64,000 nt of DNA from Geomonas limicola (GCF_014193675.1 NZ_BLXZ01000009.1:62287-126286), one strand, 5' to 3'; positions 41,910-51,353 are shown, counted from the first letter of the stretch. Program-made: numbers and translations. Notes: a model not told the origin generated them from the letters alone.

Positions 41910-43472
41910 TCAGTGAAATCGAGTGCTGCCGGTGGCAAACGCCACCGCCTTCAGCGCCTCGGGAAGCTTCTCCTGCACGTCGGTGGCGCTCATCCCCTGG
42001 GTCCCCTTGAGCGGGAGGAGCAGGTCGGCGGCCAGGCCGTGCAGGTAGGCGGCCAGACAGCAGGCCTCGAAGGGCTGGTACCCCTGGCCTACCAGGGAGG
42101 CGAGCACGCCGGTCAGCACGTCCCCCATGCCGCCGCTCGCCATGCCGGGGTTGCCGCTGCCGTTTATGGCGATGCGGCCGTCCGGAGCGGCGATGACGCT
42201 GCGGGCCCCCTTGAGGATCAGGTACACCTGGTAGCGCCGGGCGAAGTCGGCTGCGGCGGCGCTGCGCTCAGCCTCGATCTCGGGAATCGAGCAGCCGGCG
42301 AGGCGCGCCATCTCCCCAGGGTGCGGGGTGAGCAGGGTGATCCGGTCGCGGCGCGTGAGAAGACGCTCGGGAGCCTGGGCCAGGGCGTTCAGCCCATCGG
42401 CATCGATGACCAGCGGCTGGGCGAGCTCCGCCAGAAGCGAGTGCACCAGGAAGACCGTCGAGGGCGCGGTGCCGATACCCGGGCCCAGTGCCACCACGTC
42501 CCGGGTACTCGCCTCGCGCAGCAGTTCAGGGAGAGCACCGGCCTGCAGATGGGTGGCCCCGGATGTACCCACCGGCAGGGTCATCACCTCGGTGGTCTTG
42601 GCTTCCAGGATGGGATTCAGCGCGGCGGGGATGGCCAGGGTAACCAGGCCGCCGCCGGTGCGCAGCGCACTGTTGGCCGCCATGGCCGCAGCACCGGTCT
42701 TGCCGGGCGAGCCGGCGATGACGAGGCTGTGTCCCGCGCTCCCCTTGTGGGCCAGCGGGCTGCGCGGGCGCATCAGGGAGTGCGCCCGGGCAAGGTCGAG
42801 GTACTCCACGCCGGGGGCCCCGTCCAGCACGGTCTGTGGCATGCCGATGTCGGCCACCACCAGGCGGCCGCAGAGGTCGCAGCCGGGATGCAGCACGTTC
42901 CCGAGTTTGGCCAGGGCAAAGGTTACGGTGAACTCGGCCCGTACCGCGACCCCGAGGACGCGTCCGGTTGCCGCGTCGACACCGGAGGGGATGTCGACCG
43001 CCACCACCGGACGGCCGGAGGCGTTGATCGCCTCGATGGCGTCGCGGAAAGCGCCGGTGACTTCACTTTTCACCCCGGTCCCCAGGAGCGCATCCACCAC
43101 CAGCGTCGCCTCGCGAAAGAGTTCCAGCGGCAGCGGCGCGCCCACCGGCGGCAGGACCAGGGTCCCCTTGTCCAAGAGAGCCAGGTTGGCGGCGGCATCC
43201 CCGGCGATGGCGGAAGGGGGAGCCAGCAGCAGTACCGCAGCCTGCCAGCCGCGCTCGGCCAACAGCCGGGCGATCACGTAGCCGTCGCCGCCGTTGTTCC
43301 CCTTGCCGGCGACGATGAGGACCTTTCTCCCCTCGCCCGGACCGAAGCTCTCGGTAATGGCGTCGGCACAGGCCCGGCCGGCGTTTTCCATGAGGGTGAG
43401 ACCGGGAATCCCGAACTCACCGATGGTACGCTGGTCCATCTGCTGCATCACCTGGCCGGTCACCACTTTCAT
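41910..43472 (-). CDS. nnr: Bifunctional NAD(P)H-hydrate epimerase/dehydratase
   Basis: A 520-residue repair enzyme. The N-terminal YjeF epimerase domain (about 1-215; GKGNNGGDGYVIARLL) is fused to the C-terminal ADP-dependent NAD(P)H-hydrate dehydratase domain (about 225-510; LTPHPGEMARL and GSGNPGMASGGMGDVL). Together they restore damaged NADH and NADPH. The ATG at 43472 follows GAGGTACTC. It begins seven bases after acpS. Confidence 0.94.
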   Translation of the reverse strand: MKVVTGQVMQQMDQRTIGEFGIPGLTLMENAGRACADAITESFGPGEGRKVLIVAGKGNNGGDGYVIARLLAERGWQAAVLLLAPPSAIAGDAAANLALLDKGTLVLPPVGAPLPLELFREATLVVDALLGTGVKSEVTGAFRDAIEAINASGRPVVAVDIPSGVDAATGRVLGVAVRAEFTVTFALAKLGNVLHPGCDLCGRLVVADIGMPQTVLDGAPGVEYLDLARAHSLMRPRSPLAHKGSAGHSLVIAGSPGKTGAAAMAANSALRTGGGLVTLAIPAALNPILEAKTTEVMTLPVGTSGATHLQAGALPELLREASTRDVVALGPGIGTAPSTVFLVHSLLAELAQPLVIDADGLNALAQAPERLLTRRDRITLLTPHPGEMARLAGCSIPEIEAERSAAAADFARRYQVYLILKGARSVIAAPDGRIAINGSGNPGMASGGMGDVLTGVLASLVGQGYQPFEACCLAAYLHGLAADLLLPLKGTQGMSATDVQEKLPEALKAVAFATGSTRFH

Positions 43473-43479
43473 GAGTACC

Positions 43480-43857
43480 TCACTTTTCAAGGACCACCAT
43501 GCCGACCCCCGCTCCCGCGTCGTGGGACAGGGAAAGGAAACAGGAGGTCAGGCCGTGGCTGCGGAAGAGTTCCCCCGCCTTGCCGTAGAGCTTCAGTTCC
43601 GGTTTGCCCAAGGGGTCGTTCACCACCTCGAGGTCCTTCCAGCAGATGCCGTCGCGCAGCCCGGTTCCCAGGGCCTTCAGGAAGGCCTCCTTGGCCGCGA
43701 AGCGCAGGGCGTAGTGCTGGGCCGCGCGTTTTTTGCCGGCGCAGTAGGCGATCTCCGTGGGCGTAAAGAGCCGCTGGATAAGGGGATCGTTCCCCTCCTC
43801 CAGGAAGCGCTCGAAGCGGGCAATTTCAACTATGTCGACACCGATGCCGAATATCAC
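43480..43857 (-). CDS. acpS: Holo-[acyl-carrier-protein] synthase
   Basis: A 125-residue enzyme that adds the 4'-phosphopantetheine arm from CoA to ACP. It starts MIFGIGVDIVEIARFERFL with the metal-binding Asp8. The second motif, FAAKEAFLKALGTGL, is near residues 53-67. Normal family length. Nnr follows in the same transcript. Confidence 0.95.
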   Translation of the reverse strand: MIFGIGVDIVEIARFERFLEEGNDPLIQRLFTPTEIAYCAGKKRAAQHYALRFAAKEAFLKALGTGLRDGICWKDLEVVNDPLGKPELKLYGKAGELFRSHGLTSCFLSLSHDAGAGVGMVVLEK

Positions 43858-43887
43858 GCATTCTCCATAAACAGACCTACAAGAGTT

Positions 43888-44012
43888 ACTACAGAGGACG
43901 CAGAGGGAAAGGCGAGGAACACAGGGTAAAGACTGAAAACGGGTTCAGGACAAACCCTCAAGCTTGGTTTTCCTCTGTGCTCCGCTCTTTTCCCTCCGTG
44001 TCCTCTGTGGTG
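43888..44012. repeat. Inverted pair of family B repeats
   Basis: Two arms of about 40 bases (43888-43926 and 43972-44012), built around CAGAGGACGCAGAGG and its complement-like CCTCCGTGTCCTCTGTGG, face each other around a 45-base centre between the TPR gene and acpS. A third related arm is at 61709-61750. The pair could fold into one long hairpin. Confidence 0.65.
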
Positions 44013-44043
44013 AAGCTTTTTGCTTTTGGTTCTCAACCCTCGC

Positions 44044-45303
44044 CTACGGTGCCGCGGCCTCGGCCGGGAGCCCCAGGCTCTCCCGCCACTCGCGCTGCAC
44101 CGCCGGCATGTCCAGCGACCAGTCCGCGAGCGCCTTCGACACCGCGACCTCTATCTTCACCCGGTCCTTCAGGTTTTTCAGGACGTTCTGCATGGCGTAC
44201 CAGCCGTAGCGCTGCACCATGAAGCTGGTGAGCGAGTAGCTCTGCCGGTAGGCAAGGCCGGCACTCTCCCGATCAAGTCCGACGAAGGATCCGGAGAGCG
44301 AGCGCATAGAAAGCAGCTTCTCCTTGGCAAGGGGGGCGCCTTGCGCCGCCATGGCCGCTCCGTACTCCTTGAACTCCTCGATCTGGGCCAGCCCCTCGTT
44401 GAGCCAGGTGGGGACGTTGCCGCCGGTAATCTCGGCCACCAGCACGTGGGTAAATTCGTGGAACAGCACGCCGCGCAGCTGCGGCGTCATATTGCTGACC
44501 CCGCCCAAGGGGAGGCGGATCTTGCCGTCGTAGAGACCGCCGGACCAGTCCGGCCCGTTGGTGACGCTGGAATACTCCTGCTTGGTGTAGAGCAATACCG
44601 GGATGCGCGCGGTGGGGAACAACCCGAGATCGGTCCCGACGCTGTTGTAGGCGGTCTCCAGGGCGTCCAGCACCTCGGCGGAGAGCCCGGGCGGGAGTTC
44701 GGCATCGAAGGTGATGTCGAACATCGAGCTGTACCCCTTGTCCATCCGGGACTCGACGGGTAGCTCCCGTTCCGCCTTGGCGATCAGTTTCTTTACGCCC
44801 GGATCGGAGCCCAGCGTCTCGGCCCGGCGCCAGTTGTCCAGCGCCCCGTTCAGGTCACCGGTGTCGTAGCAGATCTTGCCCAGGTAGGTGAGTGCTTCGG
44901 CACTCTCGCCGAGCTGGTTCAGTTCGGCGCGGGCAGAGTCGAAGTTCTTGGCGAAGTACAGGGCGACGCCCCGCATCAGGGTGAAGCGGCTTTCGCCGGG
45001 ATAGAGCTCGCGGGCCTGGCTGTAGTTCTCCGCGGCCTCGGTGAAGCGGCTCAGGTTCAGGTTGCGCTGGGCCTGCGAGAGGTAGGCCTGGGCCAGGTCG
45101 TGGCGCAGGGTCTCGTTGTAGGGAAACAGCGAGTAGCCGGCTCTCAGCTCCTCGATGGCCTTGTCGTACTGGCCCTCCTGGACCAGCGCCTTGGCATCGG
45201 CACCGATGCTGGCAGCATCGCCGGCGCCTGCGCCAACCGGCACCAGGAGGAGGGAGCAGAGCACCCCAAACATCAGGAGAAAGGTCGAACCGGTTGATCT
45301 CAT
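44044..45303 (-). CDS. TPR-repeat protein with peptidase MA-like zinc domain
   Basis: A 419-residue exported protein: signal peptide (about 1-28, ending GAGAGDA), three to four TPR repeats (about 30-180) and a gluzincin-like domain with FHEFTHVLVAE (zinc motif HEFTH near 281-285) and the second ligand region WLNEGLAQ about 20 residues later. It is a probable periplasmic or outer-membrane metallopeptidase of unknown target. It lies 32 bases after dxs and ends the isoprenoid operon. Confidence 0.82.
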   Translation of the reverse strand: MRSTGSTFLLMFGVLCSLLLVPVGAGAGDAASIGADAKALVQEGQYDKAIEELRAGYSLFPYNETLRHDLAQAYLSQAQRNLNLSRFTEAAENYSQARELYPGESRFTLMRGVALYFAKNFDSARAELNQLGESAEALTYLGKICYDTGDLNGALDNWRRAETLGSDPGVKKLIAKAERELPVESRMDKGYSSMFDITFDAELPPGLSAEVLDALETAYNSVGTDLGLFPTARIPVLLYTKQEYSSVTNGPDWSGGLYDGKIRLPLGGVSNMTPQLRGVLFHEFTHVLVAEITGGNVPTWLNEGLAQIEEFKEYGAAMAAQGAPLAKEKLLSMRSLSGSFVGLDRESAGLAYRQSYSLTSFMVQRYGWYAMQNVLKNLKDRVKIEVAVSKALADWSLDMPAVQREWRESLGLPAEAAAP

Positions 45304-45335
45304 GGCGCGTCACACCTCTTGGTCACGCTTTCGGG

Positions 45336-47213
45336 TCACGCCTTCTTGACAACACCCCGCACGCTCGTGGCGATGCCGGCGGCATCCAGGCCGTAGCTCG
45401 CCCGTAGTTCGGCCTGCTCGCCCTGCTCCACGAAGCTGTCCGGATACCCCAGGCGGGTGACCGTGATACCGGTCAGATCCTCTTCTTCCAGAAGCTCGAG
45501 CACCGACGTCCCGAAGCCCCCCTGTACCACGTTGTCCTCCACCGTGAAGAGCCGCCCGGTCTCGGCAAGCGACAGGATCAGTTCCCGGTCCAGCGGTTTC
45601 ACGAAGCGCACGTTCATGACGGCGACGTCGATCCCTTCCTGGGCCAGCAGCTCGGCCGCCTCGCGGGCCGGTTGCACCATGGCCCCCACCGCGAGGATCG
45701 CCCCGTCTTTCCCCTGGCGCAACAGTTCCCCCTTGCCCACCGGCAGGGCCTTGAAGATCTGGTCGATGGGGACGCCGCAGCCGGAGCCGCGCGGGTAGCG
45801 TACCGCCGAGGGGCCCGGGAGCTGCAACCCGGTGTAGAGCATGTGCTGCAGCTCGTTCTCGTCCTTGGGGGCCATCACGGTGATGCCGGGCAGCAGGCGC
45901 AGGTAGGAGAGGTCGAAGACGCCGTGGTGGGTCGGACCGTCGTTACCGACCACGCCGGCGCGGTCGATGGCGAAGAGCACCGGCAGGTCCTGCAGGCAGA
46001 CGTCGTGGGCCAGCTGGTCGTAGCCGCGCTGCAGGAACGAGGAGTAGAGCGCCACCACGGGCCTGAGCCCCTGGGCGGCGAGGCCGGCCGCGAAGGTGAC
46101 CGCGTGCTGCTCGGCGATCCCCACGTCGAAGAAGCGCTCCGGGTACTCCTTGCCAAACGGGGAGAGCCCGGTGCCGTCCGGCATGGCCGCGGTGACCGCC
46201 ACGATCTTGTCGTTCTCCAGGGCGAGCTTTTTCATGGACTCGCCGAAGATGCCGGTGTAGGAGGCGGCGCCCCCCTTCCCCTTGAGGACCTTGCCGGTCT
46301 CGGCGTCGAAGGGACCCACCCCGTGGAACAGCGACGGGTTCGCCTCGGCGGCCGGAAACCCTTTCCCCTTCTTGGTGAGCACGTGGATCAATACGGCGTC
46401 GTCGAAGCGTTTCACGCTTTCCAGGGTATCCAATAGCTGCGGGATGTCGTGGCCGTCGATGGGGCCTATGTACTCGAAACCGAAGGCCTCGAAGAGCATC
46501 CCCGGCGTGAAGAGCCCCTTGAGCGACTCCTCGGCGCGCTTGGCGACCTGCAGGGCGCTTTTGCCGAACATGGGGAGTTTTTCCAGGAAGGCCTCGAGGT
46601 CCTTCTTGGCCTTGTGCACGAACTCCGAGGTGATGGTGCGCGACAAAAGGTTGGAGAGTGCCCCGACGTTCTCCGAGATGGACATCTCGTTGTCGTTCAG
46701 GATCACCACCAGGTCCTTGTTCAGGTGGCCGGCGTGGTTCAAGGCCTCGAAGGCGATGCCGCCGGTCATGGAACCGTCGCCGATCACCGCGAGCACCTTG
46801 TTGTGGCGCTCGCTCAAGTCGCGGGCGACGCCCAGGCCCAGGGCCGCGGAGATGGAGGTCGAGGAGTGGCCGACATCGAAGACGTCATGCCGCGATTCCG
46901 CGCGTTTCGGGAAACCGCTGATGCCGTTCAGGGTGCGCAGCGTCCCGAAGTTGTCGTTGCGGCCGGTCAAAAGCTTGTGGGCGTAGGCCTGGTGCCCGAC
47001 GTCCCAGACGATCTTGTCGTTGGGTGAGTCGAAGACCCGGTGCAGCGCGATGGTGAGCTCCACAACCCCGAGGCTGGGAGCCAGGTGCCCGCCGTTGGCG
47101 GCGCAGACCTCGATGATCCGGGCGCGCAGCTCGTCGGCCAGCTGCTCCAACTCTTTCAGGGAGAGCCCTTTGACCTGCGCCGGATCGGTGATGCGGTTCA
47201 GAATGCTCGACAT
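45336..47213 (-). CDS. dxs: 1-Deoxy-D-xylulose-5-phosphate synthase
   Basis: Thiamine-diphosphate enzyme of 625 residues that condenses pyruvate and glyceraldehyde 3-phosphate, the first step of the MEP isoprenoid pathway. The ThDP motif GDGSMTGG...LNDNEMSI is near 150-185, and the transketolase pyrimidine and C-terminal domains follow (GIAEQHAVTFAAG near 367). The ATG at 47213 overlaps the ispA stop (TGATG). A TTG one codon earlier is not needed. Confidence 0.97.
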   Translation of the reverse strand: MSSILNRITDPAQVKGLSLKELEQLADELRARIIEVCAANGGHLAPSLGVVELTIALHRVFDSPNDKIVWDVGHQAYAHKLLTGRNDNFGTLRTLNGISGFPKRAESRHDVFDVGHSSTSISAALGLGVARDLSERHNKVLAVIGDGSMTGGIAFEALNHAGHLNKDLVVILNDNEMSISENVGALSNLLSRTITSEFVHKAKKDLEAFLEKLPMFGKSALQVAKRAEESLKGLFTPGMLFEAFGFEYIGPIDGHDIPQLLDTLESVKRFDDAVLIHVLTKKGKGFPAAEANPSLFHGVGPFDAETGKVLKGKGGAASYTGIFGESMKKLALENDKIVAVTAAMPDGTGLSPFGKEYPERFFDVGIAEQHAVTFAAGLAAQGLRPVVALYSSFLQRGYDQLAHDVCLQDLPVLFAIDRAGVVGNDGPTHHGVFDLSYLRLLPGITVMAPKDENELQHMLYTGLQLPGPSAVRYPRGSGCGVPIDQIFKALPVGKGELLRQGKDGAILAVGAMVQPAREAAELLAQEGIDVAVMNVRFVKPLDRELILSLAETGRLFTVEDNVVQGGFGTSVLELLEEEDLTGITVTRLGYPDSFVEQGEQAELRASYGLDAAGIATSVRGVVKKA

Positions 47214-48097
47214 CAAGATTTCCTTTTCACGATGTAAGAGGCGATCAGGCGCAGCGGCTCGGCCTTCTCGTCGAAGACGGAGAGTGCCTCGAGCGCCATA
47301 TCCACCAGTTCGGCTGCGCGTTGCTTGGAGGCCTCGAGACCCATGAGCGCGGGATAGGTCGCCTTGCCGCGCGCCTCGTCGCTCCCTGCGTCCTTGCCCA
47401 GCTCCTCGGTGGTCCCTTCCACGTCGAGGATGTCGTCGGCGATCTGGAAGGCGAGGCCGATCGCGTCGGCGTAGCGGGTCATCGCCTTCAGCTGGTCGGC
47501 GCTGGCGCCACCCAGGATGGCCCCCGCGCGTACCGAGGCACGGATCAGGGCGCCAGTCTTGTGGGTGTGGATGTAGGAAAGGGTGGCGAGGTCGATTTCC
47601 CCCTTCCCTTCGCTCTCCATGTCGACCACCTGGCCGCCTACCATGCCGCGCGAACCCGAGGCGGCGGCGATCTCGTGGATCACCTTGAGCTTGGCCGCCG
47701 GGTCGCCAGTCTCGTCGCGGGAGAGCAGGATGAAGGCCTCGGTGAGCAGCGCATCGCCGGCCAGGATGGCGGTCGCCTCGCCGTAGACCTTGTGGTTGGT
47801 GGGGTTACCCCTGCGGAAATCGTCGTCGTCCATCGCCGGAAGGTCGTCGTGGATCAGGGAATAGGTGTGGATCATCTCCATGGCGCAGGCAGCAGGGAGT
47901 GCGGCTTTCAGCTCGCCCCCCACCGTTTCGCAGGCGGCCAGCATCAGTACCGGGCGCACCCTCTTGCCGCCGGCGAACACCGAGTAGCGCATGGAGCCGT
48001 GCAAGGATGCGGGGAGCTCCGTTGCCGTGGGAAGAAAACGGTCCAGCGCCTCGTCGACGATCTGGCATCTCTCGGTCAAATATGCTTTCAAGTCCAT
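47213..48097 (-). CDS. ispA: Polyprenyl (farnesyl) diphosphate synthase
   Basis: A 294-residue trans-prenyltransferase that makes farnesyl, possibly geranylgeranyl, diphosphate. The first aspartate-rich motif is DDLPAMDDDD, with the chain-length region TYSLIH before it, and the second is FQIADDILDVEG. ATG at 48097 (MDLKAYL) aligns with the usual family start. A GTG four codons earlier is an alternative. It is coupled to dxs by a TGATG overlap. Confidence 0.94.
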   Translation of the reverse strand: MDLKAYLTERCQIVDEALDRFLPTATELPASLHGSMRYSVFAGGKRVRPVLMLAACETVGGELKAALPAACAMEMIHTYSLIHDDLPAMDDDDFRRGNPTNHKVYGEATAILAGDALLTEAFILLSRDETGDPAAKLKVIHEIAAASGSRGMVGGQVVDMESEGKGEIDLATLSYIHTHKTGALIRASVRAGAILGGASADQLKAMTRYADAIGLAFQIADDILDVEGTTEELGKDAGSDEARGKATYPALMGLEASKQRAAELVDMALEALSVFDEKAEPLRLIASYIVKRKS

Positions 48098-48203
48098 GGA
48101 TGATCTCACTTAACTGAATTGGATTTTTGGTTCTGGTGACGGTCCGGGCCCGGCGACAAAGTCAAACGCGCAGACTAAGACGAGTCTACTTCTTTTAAGC
48201 AGT

Positions 48204-48431
48204 TTAATCTACCTCATCGAACGGTTTGGTCACGAAGCTGCCGTCGCGCTGTTTGAGGAGCACTTCTACCCTGCGCTCGGCCTCATTGAGTTTCTTGCTG
48301 CAGAACGCCGACTGCTTGACACCCTCTTCAAAAGCTTTCAGCGACTCTTCCAGAGAAAGGTCGCCGGTCTCGAGTTTTTTGACCACATCCTCGAGTTTTT
48401 TAAGAGCAGTTTCGAACTTTTCTCCAGCCAT
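48204..48431 (-). CDS. xseB: Exodeoxyribonuclease VII small subunit
   Basis: A 75-residue helical protein (FETALKKLEDVVKKLETGD, then LEESLKAFEEGVK). It assembles with XseA into the nuclease that degrades single-stranded DNA. Unusually it is separated from xseA by its own promoter and leads the isoprenoid operon, followed by ispA after 106 bases. Confidence 0.95.
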   Translation of the reverse strand: MAGEKFETALKKLEDVVKKLETGDLSLEESLKAFEEGVKQSAFCSKKLNEAERRVEVLLKQRDGSFVTKPFDEVD

Positions 48432-48461
48432 GAGAACCTCTCTTGAAAAAAATGAACGCCC

Positions 48462-48489
48462 ATTATACAGACTGTTCGCCCTGCGTCAA
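48462..48489 (-). promoter_or_regulatory. Promoter of the xseB-ispA-dxs operon
   Basis: TTGACG (48484-48489) and a perfect TATAAT (48462-48467) are 16 bases apart on the minus strand, about 30 bases before the xseB start codon. Confidence 0.7.
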
Positions 48490-48520
48490 GGCAGTAGAGG
48501 CAGGGGCCGGGGACTGGGGA

Positions 48521-49861
48521 CTAGGGGCTGGCCTCTTCCACTTTGCAGAGGGCCGAGCCGGCAGCGAGGGTGAGTTCCAGGCGATCGCCGGGGGCGAGGT
48601 CACGGCTGTCGCGCACCACCGAGCGCTGCGGGAGTTTCCGGGCGATACTGTAGCCGCGCCCCAGGACGGCCAGCGGTGAGACGGCGTTCAGGGTACCGGA
48701 GGCCAGCCGCAGCCGCTCGCCCGCGCTCACGATGCGCCGGGTCATGGCGTGTTCCAGGCGCAGCGAGAGGTTCCCCAGGCGTTCCTGGGTCCGGCGCAGG
48801 GTGAGTGCCGGGTTTTGCTGATGCAGCCTCGTGGTGAGGTTGTCAATGCGCTCCTCCAGATCGCCCAGGGTCAGGTCCACCTCGCGCCTTAGGCGCTGGT
48901 CCAGGCTGTCGACGCGCTGGCTCAGGTGTCCCAGGATCCGGCTGGGATCGGCCACCAGGCGCGACAGCGCGGTCACCCGGGAGCGGGTTCCCTCCAGCCG
49001 GCGCACCTGGGCAATCTGCAGCCGGTGCACCAGGGCGTCGAGCTCGGCGGTGAGCTCCTTCTTGCTGCGCACCACCAGCTCAGCCGCGGCAGACGGGGTG
49101 GCAGCCCTCAGGTCGGCCACGAAATCGGAGATGGTGAAATCTACCTCGTGCCCCACCGCCGAAATGACGGGGATCTTGGAGCGATGGATGGCACGCGCCA
49201 CCACCTCCTCGTTGAAGGCCCAGAGGTCTTCCAGGGAGCCGCCGCCGCGCCCGACGATCATGACGTCGAGCCCCCCCCGGCGGTTCAGGTCGTCGATGGC
49301 CGTGGCGATCTCCTGCGCGGCCCCCTCCCCTTGCACCCGGACCGGGTTGATCAGGATCTCCAGGTTGGCAAAACGGCGGCCGAGCACGGTGAGGATGTCG
49401 CGGATGGCGGCGCCGGTGGGCGAGGTGACCACGCCGATCCTTTGGGGGAGCTTGGGGACCTCGCGCTTGTGCAGTTCGGAGAAGAGCCCCTCGCGGGCGA
49501 GCTTTTCCTTGAGCTGGATGAAGGCCATCTGCAGGCCGCCGATCCCCTGCGGCTCCAGGTACTCGGCGACCAGCTGGTACTCGCCGCGCGGCTCGAACAG
49601 GGTGAGCCGGCCACGCACCAGGACCCGCATGCCGTCCTTGGGGACGAACTTGAGGGTACGGGCGGCGGTGCGGAACATCACGCAGCGCAGTTGGGCGCCG
49701 GCGTCTTTCAAGGTGAAGTAGCAGTGCCCCGACTGGGGCGAGGCGAAATTGGAGATCTCCCCTTCCACCCAGACCTGGTCGAAATTTTCCTCAAGAAGGT
49801 CGCGGATAAGCGAGGTGAGAGCGCTGACGGTGAGGACGCGACGTTCGCGGAAAAGCACCAT
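48521..49861 (-). CDS. xseA: Exodeoxyribonuclease VII large subunit
   Basis: A 446-residue catalytic subunit. The N-terminal OB fold (about 1-105; FASPQSGHCYFTLKD) is followed by the nuclease domain (GVVTSPTGAAIRDI near 140, GRGGGSLEDLWAFN near 205, and a GHEVDFTI motif near 240) and a long coiled coil. The reading frame stays open far upstream under another gene, but GGGGGAGAA before ATG 49861 and the family N-terminus fix the start. Confidence 0.95.
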   Translation of the reverse strand: MVLFRERRVLTVSALTSLIRDLLEENFDQVWVEGEISNFASPQSGHCYFTLKDAGAQLRCVMFRTAARTLKFVPKDGMRVLVRGRLTLFEPRGEYQLVAEYLEPQGIGGLQMAFIQLKEKLAREGLFSELHKREVPKLPQRIGVVTSPTGAAIRDILTVLGRRFANLEILINPVRVQGEGAAQEIATAIDDLNRRGGLDVMIVGRGGGSLEDLWAFNEEVVARAIHRSKIPVISAVGHEVDFTISDFVADLRAATPSAAAELVVRSKKELTAELDALVHRLQIAQVRRLEGTRSRVTALSRLVADPSRILGHLSQRVDSLDQRLRREVDLTLGDLEERIDNLTTRLHQQNPALTLRRTQERLGNLSLRLEHAMTRRIVSAGERLRLASGTLNAVSPLAVLGRGYSIARKLPQRSVVRDSRDLAPGDRLELTLAAGSALCKVEEASP

Positions 49862-49889
49862 TTCTCCCCCTTTTTGGCACGGCTCACCG

Positions 49890-49918
49890 TTTCTATCACG
49901 CCCCCTGAGCGGTGTCAA
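49890..49918 (-). promoter_or_regulatory. xseA promoter
   Basis: TTGACA (49913-49918) and TAGAAA (49890-49895) are spaced by 17 bases on the minus strand, about 28 bases before the xseA start codon. Confidence 0.65.
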
Positions 49919-49923
49919 ACCGG

Positions 49924-49953
49924 TTGACCGGCGCGCGCTGTCGATGCTAGTAT
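49924..49953 (+). promoter_or_regulatory. Promoter of the ParA-like gene, probably leaderless
   Basis: TTGACC (49924-49929) and TAGTAT (49948-49953) are 18 bases apart. Transcription would begin near 49960, at the ATG of 49961, leaving no room for a ribosome site. Confidence 0.5.
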
Positions 49954-49960
49954 GCGCGCC

Positions 49961-51328
49961 ATGAAAAATTACCCGTACGTGATCACCGTCTCCTCGGAAA
50001 AAGGGGGGGTGGGCAAGACGACGCTGGCAACCAACCTGGCGATTTTCCTGAAAGCGCTCGACGAGAACCTGCCCGTCTCCATCTTCTCTTTCGACAACCA
50101 CTTCACCATCGACAAGATGTTCGCCATCAAGGGGCAGAAGACCACCGGAAGCGTGGCCGACCTGCTCCTGGAAACGCCGGGGTGCGATCTCCTGCATACC
50201 GGTCAGTACGGGGTGAACTTCATTCCCTCCTCGACCGCACTCCCGGATCTCAAGGGGTCGCTCAAGGGGCCGATGGTGCTGGCCCGCCTCCTGGCCAACT
50301 CGAACATCCCGGGGATCCTCATCGTCGACACCCGCCCGGACCTCGACATCATGACCCAGAACGCGCTCTACGCAGCCGACCGGGTCTTCGTGCCGATCAA
50401 GGACATGGCGAGCATGGACAACTGCCGCAACATCTTCGAACTCTTCGACAAGCGCGGCCTGGACCGCAAGAGCCTGTCGCTGGTCCCCTGCCTCATCGAC
50501 GAGCGCATCAAGTTCGACGGCCTGTTCAAGGACCAGAAAACGCTCCTGAAGGCCTTTGCCATCAACCGCGGCTACCGCTGCATGGAGACCTTCATCTCCA
50601 AGAGTCCCAAGGTCGAGAGCCTGAACACCAACCCGGACGGCCGGATCTACCCGATCCTCACCCACGGGCGCGGCACCGACGTCTACGGCCAGTTCACGGC
50701 CCTGGGGCAGTCCGCGCTGGAGGAGTTCTACGGGACCGCCGAGCCGCGTTCGCTTTTGTTCGACAAGTGGCTCACCGAAGACGACAGCCGCAAGAAGGAA
50801 GCCTACTTTGCCCGCCTGACCGGCCTGAAGAGCGAGTGCCTCGCCTGCGGGGCGCAGCTCGACAAGCAGTCGCAGGTCTCCTACTACTGCGAGAGTTCCG
50901 ACGGCGCCTCCTCCGGATTCATGGAAGCCGACTGCTTCGTCGAGTTCCTGATCCGGGCCGTGTTCAAGATCGACCGCGAGCTTTCCGCCGACGACCCGAC
51001 CCGGCTCATGATCGCCCACACCGCCCAGGAGTCGGTATTCGTGCTGAACCCGGGCGATCCGGAAAAGGCCATTCTCGATTTCCACCGCTTCGACCTGCGC
51101 GGCACCTCGCTTCTGAAAAAGCAGTACTCCATGGCCGTCGCTCCGGAGCAGGACGAGTTCACCTCCCTTTTGCAGGGGAGTCTCGCCGGCTACGAGGGGA
51201 AACTGCGCGACGCCTTTTTGCTGGTGCACCCGGTGAACGGCGAGAGTCCCGAGGCGATCCTGCTGGATGAGAACTACCGCGAACTGAACCGCCTGAAGAA
51301 GAAGATCGTGGCACAGTTGCAGAGCTGA
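49961..51328 (+). CDS. Orphan ParA/MinD-like ATPase
   Basis: A 455-residue cytoplasmic P-loop ATPase with the deviant Walker A KGGVGKT (14-20) and an Asp-containing switch region LIVDTRPDLD near 122. It is much longer than ParA. After about residue 280 comes an extra domain with CLACG and further cysteines (YYCES, DCFVEF), possibly metal-binding, ending in a beta-rich part. No parB, flagellar or chemotaxis partner is adjacent. ATG 49961 is preferred over 49952 because the promoter -10 box covers 49952. Function unknown. Spatial positioning of some cargo is likely from the family. Confidence 0.78.
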   Translation: MKNYPYVITVSSEKGGVGKTTLATNLAIFLKALDENLPVSIFSFDNHFTIDKMFAIKGQKTTGSVADLLLETPGCDLLHTGQYGVNFIPSSTALPDLKGSLKGPMVLARLLANSNIPGILIVDTRPDLDIMTQNALYAADRVFVPIKDMASMDNCRNIFELFDKRGLDRKSLSLVPCLIDERIKFDGLFKDQKTLLKAFAINRGYRCMETFISKSPKVESLNTNPDGRIYPILTHGRGTDVYGQFTALGQSALEEFYGTAEPRSLLFDKWLTEDDSRKKEAYFARLTGLKSECLACGAQLDKQSQVSYYCESSDGASSGFMEADCFVEFLIRAVFKIDRELSADDPTRLMIAHTAQESVFVLNPGDPEKAILDFHRFDLRGTSLLKKQYSMAVAPEQDEFTSLLQGSLAGYEGKLRDAFLLVHPVNGESPEAILLDENYRELNRLKKKIVAQLQS

Positions 51329-51353
51329 CCACCACGTGGCACAGCAGCATAGG

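Noticed and set aside
43854..44036. A 60-codon frame between acpS and the TPR gene
   Set aside because: It consists mostly of the family B repeats and has no ribosome site.
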